Source: Clostridiales bacterium (GTDB taxonomy: Bacteria; Bacillota; Clostridia; Christensenellales; Aristaeellaceae). Taken from it: 54,160 bases of DNA. Shown one piece after another: positions 23,801 to 26,713 of the stretch. The notes beneath the pieces are model-generated. The model saw only the letters and a list, made by a program, of their open reading frames with translations, was not told the DNA's origin and searched no databases. The translations under genes were made by a program, and so were the position numbers. Position 1 is the first letter of the stretch; every line of letters begins with the position of its first letter. Where the stretch lies: assembly GCA_015056315.1 (NCBI GenBank), contig SVGN01000015.1:1-54160 (forward strand). Reading direction: 5' to 3'.

Positions 23801-23851
23801 AAGCTTCTGGCTTGCGCCGAGCAGGAAGAGGAAGTAGACGCTGAGGAGTAA
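2855..23851 (+). CDS. Giant sortase-anchored adhesin with 51 Cna_B and five FctA-like domains
   Basis: About 6998 residues. I chose ATG 2855 because AAAGGAG lies nine bases upstream and a signal peptide follows at once (hydrophobic core LSMLLSICMLFGNMGG, likely cleavage after VLA at residue 30); an in-frame ATG at 2801 lacks this. Order: residues 31-830 unassigned beta-rich region; about 835-1105 choice-of-anchor-A domain ending ILAPGATVNLKANVNGTVIA; about 1105-1236 FctA-like; 1235-1330 SpaA-like; about 1340-6587 fifty Cna_B repeats, interrupted twice by FctA pairs (near 1993-2229 and 2422-2660); 6588-6786 two SpaA-like domains; a Pro linker and a last Cna_B (about 6799-6903); Pro-rich wall spanner; VPMTG (6948-6952), one membrane helix and RRRKK. 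Known for the family: wall-attached stalks stiffened by Lys-Asn isopeptide bonds. Inferred: very long host- or mucus-binding fibre. The sortase gene downstream is the likely anchor. The ligand cannot be told. Confidence 0.93.
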   Translation: MKKMENILRRALSMLLSICMLFGNMGGVLAESVPSVVSESTGPLMDHIIYETDQGITTELSLAYVGAADRVWNGSAYYDAANLCLWYNVDIKVTKDADDGWLKSVGFKLESSEKIEGNPKIFLYRADRAADLANATPLGSDYQMFSQVDNGTKLQVKASNYGSGGYGMPQGVYRFMVGLPVSESKAADMLNNGASVTVNVGTVSVNDVTGSNTTTRDHTASFAAPTVTKTATVVKVSSGWGPFSETTTYLKWEVHYKSDLKMHNTVFTDTTSVGEYVPYKTGNTVNKINNETAIQAYEGRELISGNEVIDGKTITFTLHGENEYSGNADALHKKYTTDAKLVYFVRLPNDVDPASVISTYSLVPNGIEAAAITGKGNAAGNVKDVTVKFMRSENGGEPALIDNDLVNGGLWAVMTDKDDKVGRERFLSALEATETDGVFTAQMNYKDPRTYLRLTDSSNATTIYKDGDSVQLDLNGDGVLNYMDLFVVDINDKGANAEITLTNYAKVPVSVSFRRTTADGEEDALLQSGNAPKLYAVMLDDAGNAISEVVQLNGTNANGLLGYSGDLYPNGNGSVALLTLKDNKQFSSTFSTELFNVCQNGGVVAVNMDNQNGNAPCDFFAANFDVDAASGATHIKLLNRVETETVTLKLEQYDETTGTTTAVDPYNSGSPNLYLAYIGADGNAYSKVTSLTRTDKGTYTAQVEHFTGAESELNVLVRVKENEGPENNYYNANTANKVDRYYASKLTDTSVPVECSGPANNNYSLSMDEFFRMSVSEKDGGTLVQLTNDRASALQGLVDAYNGGKLEVNEETGSFEDYDGGKYFNELSPIGIAGSFHIVAFDTANLNAHTNGNVLANVLNANNNFGTNGYPFELSYVVDYKTVHTTSASSSKHILALGAGNQLAVSEQGGSLNVGVNGVRISTPDNVIIDKDPANPFIDIAAVEREVKSLSATLATNETIGISEEFTGSYKYLRLISNSGAGYYNMHASDLAAFGSDLRLAFSDQNKGSIVMNIDCSGMSEINMPERALVNINGKDQGTSEVTTFENGKVIWNFINCEGTTINVKQTTGMILAPGATVNLKANVNGTVIADTVNVDAESHRTDFTGTITKTTGAFEAIKQVNGKTPAADEKFTFVLEQKIGDDWQLIETVQNNGSAIKFKDITFDVEGTYTYRFRELGEGAPEGYQTSGEVYYMEVKVYSSTTQLGDKAFGKEYRRWKEGGDGQSCDFIFHNSKATADLCLIKKDSKNETKLLEGAVFEVWQGETKIATYTTNDQGRVYLSGLENGTYTLKEVTAPFGYELPEIAEWTFTKDDDLYTLGGTYENAKLEATELTINNEGVGTKEIYVRKTWTDNNNQNGNRPDSITVVLTQNGSDYKQQTITPDANGNWEYTFTDLPVYDEQNKEYEYAVKEAAVTGYISQVNGYTINNFEQVVGISGMKSWQNDNEYAWMTRPASVTIILKENGNQIDSKTVTANDGWRYSFENLPAYKNKQPVSYTVEEVPVPGYAASRNGNDFINTLETTEVKGTKTWNDNNNEHGLRPASITVKLMATINGNTSEFRSMSVSDSNSWSWSWSGLPTKKLENGNYYDITYSVEEIVVPGYETSDGENGGIVNTLETLDISGTKEWDDQNNKYDTRPASITIRLQRNGADYKSVTTTADKNWAWSFNYLPKYDANGVEYSYTIAEDQVYGYQTTCDQATYTVTNTLETVDFSGVKGWDDENDFYGLRPENVTIRIMNGTNKVAETVTTAAKYWVWNVTGLPKYDKNTGVAIQYTLDETPSAAYVAVIDGMTVENQLKTIDLEGFKTWQGDEGFEDITRPEEITITATSKDGSITKETTASAPDWTWAITDLPQFDADGAEIEYVVTEDEVTGYDLVSITQNENTKQYEIINKVVTTSVSVLKDWDDDDNAKNTRPTEIQVVLKANDTEVGEAVTLNDTNSWAHTWIDLPEKDSDGYLIDYDVDEVVVPAGYVKTITGSQTTGFVIKNIYVFGTTAKIEATKTLESPNALKDGQFTFILKDAEGKVIETVTNDKDGNIAFTELAYDKAGTHTYTITEQNDGIGGYTYDSRVYTATVTVTQDAATKQLSAVVTYSLNGSDVAAAAFENTYTLEPVEVNIPVAKELTGTEGKESVPGIAGKYTFTISAANGTPMPQTKTIKNDGLSTGFGPIKYTAAGTYTYTITESGFVAGIVNDAAKTVTVTVTDNGEGKLVTALANNTTETVTFKNEYTTIDLEGTKTWKGDEGFEELTRPEKIVITATATGANGDVYTKTVEATDATDWAWVITEMPKFGSDDSELQYTITEEEVPGYETVDIIRDAETGKYEITNAAIVTDVSVQKIWESETAESKRPESIQVQLKVNGTQVGELVTLNDANSWAYTWTNLPAHENITYVVDEVSVPEGYEKVVSGDATVGFTIKNIFVDDASAILKAQKTLTGPNALKDGQFTFVLADAEGTVVDTVTNNAAGEVTFKTLSYEAAGTYTYTITEQNDAIGGYTYDSSVYTVVVEVAQDATTKQLSTKITYKLNGEVVDGAAFKNTYTLKPVDITIPVAKELLGTENKTQVPDISGKYTFTITGSEGAPMPADDEITNADAAFGKITFAQAGTYTYTITESGYVAGIVNDAIASKTVTVVVTDNGKGELVTDLENNTAETVTFRNTYETVDLSGEKVWEGDTEYVRLTRPDSITINVIASGVIVATADVTADDEGNWSWKIAELPKFDKNNTPIAYSIEEVKVNGYTTSTAVANGVYTITNKLDTVDKNGGKVWANDSNNKYETRPESITIYAMNGSTVVDTTTTNAEADWQWKFTGLPKFNKDGTEIAYTFEEELVPGYTTTKDGNNFVNTLKTVDVDVEKVWDDENNLEGFRPATIELTLIKTVGDVEEAMETVPVSGGMTSPTWHYSWFGLPAYEGEEEIVYTVTETPVANYDEPAYEGNTITNSREVEYVDIPVTKDWKDNNDAEGFRPDSVNVYVVKVTVDADDPTKEVLTAVTDKVALSEANSWAHTFEDLIKYEGGKEIVYRVAEDAVENYTTSISGTVANGFIVTNSHTDEFVELKGIKVWDDASNVDGKRPETLKIYLVKNNVTTTTFVEVSGDADRSEWKFENLPKYEDGEPVVYTAAELTVDGYESVKTVAEDGTITFTNTHEPETKEIPVTKTWDDDNDRDDLRPDSLKVTLLADGQEQEVITLGGEGNVWKHTFTDLPVYKIDENNVKGVEIIYTIVEEAVPGYTATQTGFDLKNTHAPEKITVTANKAWNDDNNQDGLQPAKVSVQLKANGSNVGDSVELSAANGWSTTWIDLPKFDKGVEIDYTVEETVVPAGYTVGYSKAVNGNATTITVTNTHTSETINIPVTKIWDDANNQDGKRPASITYKLWQTIDGVTATEPYATKTVTVDDGWNWTFTDLPAKAAGKTIVYTVTEDALGNGYKTPLVTGDMVDGFEVTNSRDVEKISVTGTKIWDDFGDQDGKRPESITITLLADGEKVETKTFTAELATDDNTWAYQWTGLPKYRDAGVEIVYTIEEAPVSGYTADDEDDLTITNSYEPEKVNIPVSKVWNDNNNQDGKQATEVTVHLWAGSTEVGSQKLNAANSWKHTWTGLDKYADGKEIIYTITEDAVAGYNASITGSVTSGFVVTNTHTPEKVEASGFKTWDDKNDHDGFRPESITITLKADGVTALDAEGNELVKVVTEEDGWKWTFTGLDKYKAGKEIIYTVEETLEQAAIDAGYTITLNGMNVTNAYAPGKTTVSGTKIWDDFGDQDGKQPDSITVTLYADNAVAKDADGNAITATVSAATNWRWSFTDLDKYQNGKEISYTVKEDVPEGYTAEYAGNNIINHYTPETVDISGTKTWDDAGNQDGIQPASITVTLMADGVAVTDAEGKALTATVTAATGWAWSFTDLPKFKAGTAIAYTVVENVVPGYEADYAAAVIDDEQNTITLDITNTHEPKTTDIEGSKTWDDELNVDGKRPEEITIHLWADDKNIQTVTVTEANGWAWSFTDLPVYKAGAQGVEIVYTVTEDKVEGYNTSVDDYDVTNTHEPETIEIPVTKVWDDNDNQDGKQPDFVVINLFADGVFQYAKTVKATDNWSCTFTDLPKYKTGSVGVEIVYTITEEPVANYDTTITGDVANGFTVTNKHEPLTTTVSGSKTWNDKNDQDGKRPDSITINLLANGEIVKTISVTEANGWAWSFEDLPCYKAGVEQIYTITENPVGEYETTYNGYNVINSTDTASTFVSVRKVWDDANNQDGLQPAEIKVQLYANGTACGDAVTLNSDNNWAHTWMNLDKKAGGADIAYTVDEVSVPTGYTKQITGDQITGYVITNKHAPEKTAINGTKTWVDANDQDDKRPDTVIIELLANGTKVQETEATGTGNTWTWSFENLDKKANGVDIVYTVNEIVPAGYTAQIDGYDIVNTHEVDTLDIEGIKKWVDNENQDGIRPDSVTITLYADGVSIKTTEAKKADNYAWSFTDLPVNKAGQVGQKIVYTVDETAVPNGYTKAITGSVADGFTVTNTHAPEKVEISGTKVWSDAEDQDGIRPDSITINLLADGDQIKSVTATKADGYAWSFGELDKFKAGKEIVYTVTENAVPGYTTGITGTVAEGFVVTNTHEPEQTKLEGVKIWVDDNNRDGIRPESVTIKLIADGVDTGITTTTTVDENGNYVWSFTGLDKFKAGKEIKYTAEEVVPTGYEASYSDNTTTITNTHEPETTEVEGTKTWRDNENQDGKRPAVITIRLLADGVEQEHVNVTAADNWSWSFTGLPKYKTGAVKQLIIYTIAEDAVAEYTTTPDGYNVINTHNPEKIDLSGSKTWDDAHDQDGKRPTSITITLLGNGQTVRGPITVTEADNWSWKFEQLDKYSGGKEIIYTVVEETVEGYTTVVTGMDVTNSYTPGKTSLSGTKVWKDNNDQDGIRPASITVNLMKQVGEDGDVVSTGKSVSVTEADGWSWSFTGLDEYESGKKVTYSVTEDAVDKYETDIEQNGTNVTITNTYKPETTRIEGSKTWNDAKNQDGKRPTRITINLLADGVEVDDTEVSAANGWSWEFKDLPKYRDHGTKIIYTITEDEVELYETEIDGYNVTNTYEPETISVKALKVWEDNDNQDGKRPASISVQLMADNAIVGEAIPLNEANGWTTTWTDLPKYRDMGTEIVYTVVENDVPADYQSSTAKSVAADGTVQFTITNTDETDLTSISGTKVWADANNQDGIRPTSITVNLLANGEKVQSKTVVPNQNGDWAWTFDNLVKYEAGQEIKYTFTEEAVAGYTTTYSADTTTITNTHAPDTVKVEGSKEWDDANNQDGKRPASITINLLADGQVIETKTVTEADGWKWSFTDLPKFEVGEQGKEVVYTITEDEVEYYETDISGYNVKNTHVPTKVTVEGTKTWNDANDQDGLRPTSITINLLADGEVVDSKIVTVGTNNWSWKFENLDEFKNGNKIVYTIEEVITDTEAAAAYDIEINGYDVTNTYEPETIEIVGSKTWNDANDQDGFRPESITINLLADGVEIAEKVIVPDENGVWPEWKFTGLPKYRDHGTEIFYQITEDAVEKYTGTIDGWNAINSYEPKVVEVSGAKTWADADNQDGKRPESITIHLLADGEVIKTEIITEADGWAWSFQNLPWRAAGKDIVYTIQEDEVAEYTTEINGFSAVNTHQPETVVVEGAKTWTDADNQDGKRPAYITINLLADGTVIDTVNVTAADGWKWSFEGLPKYKVGEQGQLVTYSITEEAVAEYTTEITGYDVENIHQPETVVVEGTKTWYDANDQDGKRPTSITINLLADGEIIDSVTLLPDADGVWPGWKFEDLPKYKVGEQGQLVTYTVTENAVEEYTTTITGYNVTNAYTPGVTSVSVSKAWNDDNDRDGYRPESITFNLLADGVEIDEVVLVPDADGNWPTYTFTELPIYEVGKVGHKLTYTVTEDPVAEYTTTFTGDAATGYYYTNTHEIETVEVSGAKTWTDANDQDGKRPAAITINLLADGIIIDTVTVTEAEEWKWSFTDLPKYRDHGMEIVYTITEDEVAEYTTVITGYDVENIHEIETVEVSGSKTWTDADNQDGKRPAAITINLLADGIVIDTATVTEADEWKWSFTELPKYKAGAVGQLVTYTITEDAVAEYTTAITGYDVENTHDIELIDIAGAKTWTDADNQDGKRPAYITINLLADGIIIDTVNVTAENNWSWSFEDLPKYKAGEQGVEIAYTITENAVAEYTTVITGYDVENIYVPETVEVSGSKTWTDADNQDGKRPASININLLADGEVIKTVTVTEADEWKWSFTDLPKYKVGEEGQIVTYTITEDAVAEYTTVINGYDVENIYVPETVEVAGTKTWTDADNQDGKRPDSVTINLLANGEKINYLTAAADDNWSWCWTDLPKYENGVEIVYTITEEPVAEYTSVITGYDVENIYEPELISIEGTKTWNDANDQDGVRPASINISLMDGDTVLKTVTVTEADGWKWSFTDLPKYRPGKVAELMVYTVAEELDEASAAQYTATVNGYDITNTHEVETVAVEGTKTWIDYDNKYLKRPESITIRLYADGVEIDKAVVTAEDGWAWSFGDLPKYKAGAQGVEVVYTISEDAVNGYVTTVEGYNVFNTITVVGFIKVDEQTGNNLPGAKFALYEGGADSVDGKAPIMVWTSGLEAELLAGLKVGQTYTVVETEAPAGFALMAPFVFTVEITDVPETFRYFTATNCHVYRFRKLDSSNNGLVSGAKLAIMQGNEVIESWVTDTDNNGWYEVLGTDLVPGTTYTLVELEVPAGYLQAEPINFTVDANDGLLIVNGVDTDAAEIVMYDAPAPQATPAPEPATTSLTVTKRWEDKDNVLGKRPSSITVHLYRKLRTDAEWPTFPFMTVNIADNGKDVWKFKFSDLPRKNADGVRYEYMIREEQVEGYVTTYQNNGRVIVNTIPEEDYPPTPTPTLPYYTPTPAPEKPRVPQGVRFLDGEWFYIDEYGIPLGGVPMTGDDTNFILWGMAIGLPMLVAVLAAVEIRRRKKLLACAEQEEEVDAEE
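8249..10837 (+). repeat. 1.3-kb four-domain tandem duplication inside the giant gene
   Basis: Codons from 8249 to 9544 (432 codons) and from 9545 to 10837 (431 codons) encode the same domain series: two Cna_B repeats (the first with the rare TWxGDEGFE form), then two FctA-like domains. Shared strings include NALKDGQFTF and TYTYTITESG. A third Cna_B of the same subtype (WEGDTEY) begins right after at 10838, as expected if the block had been copied in units starting there. Confidence 0.85.
20672..22051 (+). repeat. Nearly identical tandem Cna_B repeats of about 279 bp at the 3' end
   Basis: Five consecutive repeats start at 20672, 20945, 21224, 21503 and 21782, with lengths of 273, 279, 279, 279 and 270 bases. 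Long stretches are the same at DNA level, such as the codons for KTWTDADNQDGKRP and for EYTTVITGYDVENI. Repeats before about 13000 are far more diverged, so this end was copied or homogenised more recently. Confidence 0.85.
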
Positions 23852-23872
23852 CACTTCCACGGTAAACAAAAC

Positions 23873-23907
23873 CCAAGGGGAACTGCCGAAAGGCAGCTCC
23901 CCTTTTC
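23873..23907 (+). terminator. Terminator of the giant adhesin gene
   Basis: AAGGGGA-CTGCC stem, GAAA tetraloop, GGCAG-CTCCCCTT, then TTC; 22 bases after the stop codon at 23851. It separates the giant gene from the sortase operon, which has its own promoter candidate. Confidence 0.85.
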
Positions 23908-23945
23908 GTGTATCTGTGGTTTGCGGCTCTGTCTCCCGCCCACCC

Positions 23946-24186
23946 CAAGGCACCCTCTTCAGAGGGAGCTCAGACTGTTGATAAACCCATACATACCAAC
24001 ACGAGCCGCCCATCTTGCACCTTCGGTGCTCGCTGTGCTCACAAGAAAGCGCTGCGGCGCAAGGTTTGTGGGCTCTGCCCACACCCGGCAGGGGGATGAT
24101 CCCCCTGCACCCCGCACTTTTTCGACAACCAAGGCTCCCTCTTCAGAGGGAGCTGGCTGCCCTTTAGGGCAGACTGAGGGTGCCGA
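23946..24186. repeat. Palindromic intergenic repeats between the giant gene and the sortase gene
   Basis: The 435-base gap 23852-24286 holds no gene. It has a short copy of a palindromic repeat (23946-23976, core CACCCTCTTCAGAGGGAGCT), a second palindrome (24088-24108, GCAGGGGGA against TCCCCCTGC) and a full copy of the first family (24131-24186): stem GGCTCCCT/AGGGAGC with TTCAG loop, then GGCTGCCC-TTTA-GGGCAG, then ACTGAGGGTGCC. The same family recurs at 48342-48742. Confidence 0.8.
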
Positions 24187-24227
24187 AACCACCCCTCCCT
24201 GCAACCCGCACCCCCAACCCCTTACCC

Positions 24228-24256
24228 TTTTCATTTCCCCTCAACAATGCTATAAT
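24228..24256 (+). promoter_or_regulatory. Predicted promoter of the sortase operon
   Basis: TTTTCA (24228-24233, four of six) and a perfect TATAAT (24251-24256) are 17 bases apart. The start site near 24263 leaves a short leader that carries the GAGGAGG ribosome site. Confidence 0.65.
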
Positions 24257-24286
24257 AACCACAGTAAAACCTGAGGAGGGTGCGTT

Positions 24287-26695
24287 ATGAAGAAAAAGAA
24301 GTCCGGCGGTCTTGGCGGTCTCTATATCATGATCGCGGTATGCCTTGTTTGCAGCGCTGTAGCCGTTTTCGGCCTGATGGGCAAGCTGCAGGGCTACCAG
24401 GAGAGCAACGACAGCTACGCCAACCTGCAGCAGGCGGCGCTTTCCATCCGTACGGATGATGCCGCACCCATGCCTGCGGCTGTGCAAAGCAGCGGCACCG
24501 GCAGCGCTGCCAACGCGCCTGCTGCCGCCGCTCAGAACAACATCCAAAGCAGCGCACAGCAGCCCGGCGATGCACAGCAGGGCAGCCCCTCTGCGCTCAC
24601 CACCATCTCCCCGCAGGAGCTGGCAGCCGCCAAGGCTGCTGCCGAGGCTGAGGAAGCCAACGGCGGCTACGATGCGGTGCCTGTCTACGACCCCTCCGGC
24701 ATGACCGGCCAGGCGGTATCCTCCGGCCCGGAAGAGGAAGAGGATGTGCTGGATGAAGCCCTGGTCTGGATGCTGAAGAACCAGACCGAGGATGAACTGA
24801 TCACCGACCGTCCCGGTGCGCTGTTCACCCCTGCGCCCACCGAATATACGGTGCAGGCCGCCCAGCCCACCGCAGCCCCCGCCGATACCGCCAACGGCGA
24901 TCCCACCCCCGCCACCGCCAACAACGGCAGCGAACCCAACACCAACAGCGCCCCCGCCGCCGCCAACAATGGCAGCGAACCCAACACCACCACCGGCGAC
25001 CCCGCCACCGCCGCCGCTACCGCCAACAGCGGCAGCGACTCCAACACCACCACCGGCGAACCCAATACCGCCACCCCCACCGACCCCTCCTATCTTGTAG
25101 CCGCCTCCACCGGCAGCAAGACCGCATCCGGCGAAAAGCAGCTCTCCGGCAAGGCCGATAACCTGCAGCTGACCCCCAGGCCCACGGCCACCCCAACGCC
25201 TTCGCCCACGCTGGATGCCACCACCGCCACCCCCGCGCCCACCCACACCCCGCCGCCCTACGTGCCCAGCAGCGGCATCAGCATGGAGCGTGCGGTCACC
25301 GTGCCCAGCGCCAAGCTGGCGGTGAACTTCGACTACCTGACCCTGGTCAACGATGAGGTGGTGGGCTGGATCTATCAGGAGGATTCGCCCATCAACTACC
25401 CGGTGGTGCGCGGCAAGAACAACTCCTACTACCTTACCCGCCTGTTCGACCATACGGTGAACGCTGCCGGCTCCGTGTTCATGGATGCGGGCAACTCCGC
25501 CGCCTTCATCGACAGCGCCACCTATCTCTACGGCCACCATAGCAAGGGCGGCGGTATGTTCGCCTCCCTGAGCGATTATCTGGACCCTGCCTACTACGAG
25601 ACCCATCCCCAGTTCCTGCTGCTGACCCCCTTTGCCGATTATCAGGTGGATGTGTTCGCAGGCATGGCCACCATCGTGGAGGATGAGACCAGCTGGCGGC
25701 CCAAGACCCTGGAGAGCGAGCAGGATCTCAACGAGTTCCTGGAGCTGATCCTGCCCCAGTCCTTCATCCATGCACCGGAGGATAAGCTGCCGCTCTGGGG
25801 CGACAGGATGCTGGTGCTGGTCACCTGTACGAATATCAAGTCCAACCAGCGCTACGTGATCTACGGCAGAATGCGTCCCATCGTGTACGAAAGCACCGAG
25901 GAGGCGGTGGTCACCACCAAGGCCGCCATGGATGCCAAGGAGAGCGTCAGCGGTTATAAGGATATCGAGGGCATGGGCCGCTATATGTACTACGCCCAGA
26001 ACGACCCCCTCTGGGAGCGGATGCGCTACGAATCCCGCGGCAGCGGCAAGTACCGTGTCTTTGGCGATGGCGGCTGCGGCCCCACGGCGGTGGCAACGGC
26101 TATCGCCAACCTGTGCCCGGTGGAGGAGCTGCCAAGGCTCATCGGCTACGCCAACACCGAGCTGGGCTACACCTTCTGCGATTGCTCCGTGAACCGCTTC
26201 TACTGCAACCACACCCATGCCCAGTACCAGCTGCGCACCGGCGAGGAATTCCTGCGCTACATGCCGCTGGCGGTGGCCAACTTCGCTACCGGCAATAATA
26301 TCTGGGATATCAAGTCCCGCAGGGAGACCCAGGGCACCAATATGCGCTTCCTGGATAAGATCTGCGCCATCTACGGCATCCGCGTAACGGTCATCGAGGA
26401 GGTCGAGGAGCTGATCAAGCGCCTCCGGGAAGAGGAGGTGGATGGCATCAAGCGCATGGCCATCAGCTGCGCCATCAAGGGCAGCCCCTTTACCAAATCG
26501 GGCCATTTCCTGGTGATCGCCGGTGTGGATGATGAGTACATGTACTTCCTGGATCCCCTCCAGAGAGACAACTACGATGCCTACGACCGCTTCGATTATG
26601 CGGAGATCCTCACCCCCGGCGTGTGCCGCATCCGTCTGGAAAACACGGATAACTGCAACCTGATCCCCTTCTATCTGCTGGAGAAGGTGCAGTAA
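24287..26695 (+). CDS. Class B sortase fused to a C39-like cysteine peptidase
   Basis: An 802-residue membrane-anchored protein; ATG 24287 with GAGGAGGG seven bases upstream. Residues 10-33 form one membrane helix, so the rest is extracellular. A low-complexity Ala/Thr/Pro/Asn/Gly linker with repeated NNGSEPNT runs from about 60 to 340. Residues about 345-535 are a class B sortase: His417 in LYGHHSKGGG, Cys514 in LVTCT, Arg522 in NQRYVIYGR. Residues about 560-802 look like a papain-fold C39 family peptidase: Gln in YAQNDPLW, Cys597 in GGCGPTAVA, then GHFLVIAGV and YFLDP for His and Asp. Sortases cut a sorting motif and join the protein to the wall; the giant protein upstream is the obvious substrate. 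The peptidase target is unknown. It heads an operon with a P-type ATPase 18 bases downstream. Confidence 0.9.
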   Translation: MKKKKSGGLGGLYIMIAVCLVCSAVAVFGLMGKLQGYQESNDSYANLQQAALSIRTDDAAPMPAAVQSSGTGSAANAPAAAAQNNIQSSAQQPGDAQQGSPSALTTISPQELAAAKAAAEAEEANGGYDAVPVYDPSGMTGQAVSSGPEEEEDVLDEALVWMLKNQTEDELITDRPGALFTPAPTEYTVQAAQPTAAPADTANGDPTPATANNGSEPNTNSAPAAANNGSEPNTTTGDPATAAATANSGSDSNTTTGEPNTATPTDPSYLVAASTGSKTASGEKQLSGKADNLQLTPRPTATPTPSPTLDATTATPAPTHTPPPYVPSSGISMERAVTVPSAKLAVNFDYLTLVNDEVVGWIYQEDSPINYPVVRGKNNSYYLTRLFDHTVNAAGSVFMDAGNSAAFIDSATYLYGHHSKGGGMFASLSDYLDPAYYETHPQFLLLTPFADYQVDVFAGMATIVEDETSWRPKTLESEQDLNEFLELILPQSFIHAPEDKLPLWGDRMLVLVTCTNIKSNQRYVIYGRMRPIVYESTEEAVVTTKAAMDAKESVSGYKDIEGMGRYMYYAQNDPLWERMRYESRGSGKYRVFGDGGCGPTAVATAIANLCPVEELPRLIGYANTELGYTFCDCSVNRFYCNHTHAQYQLRTGEEFLRYMPLAVANFATGNNIWDIKSRRETQGTNMRFLDKICAIYGIRVTVIEEVEELIKRLREEEVDGIKRMAISCAIKGSPFTKSGHFLVIAGVDDEYMYFLDPLQRDNYDAYDRFDYAEILTPGVCRIRLENTDNCNLIPFYLLEKVQ

Positions 26696-26713
26696 ACAAA
26701 GGAGAACGTACAA

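Noticed and set aside
2603..24082. A 7159-codon open frame on the minus strand, antisense to the giant adhesin gene.
   Set aside because: Its codons are exactly opposite those of the giant gene, so it stays open only because the sense gene avoids TTA, CTA and TCA codons. The product is a Gly/Val/Asp/Leu-rich mirror of the repeats with no recognisable domain, while the plus-strand frame has a signal peptide, promoter, ribosome site and sorting signal.
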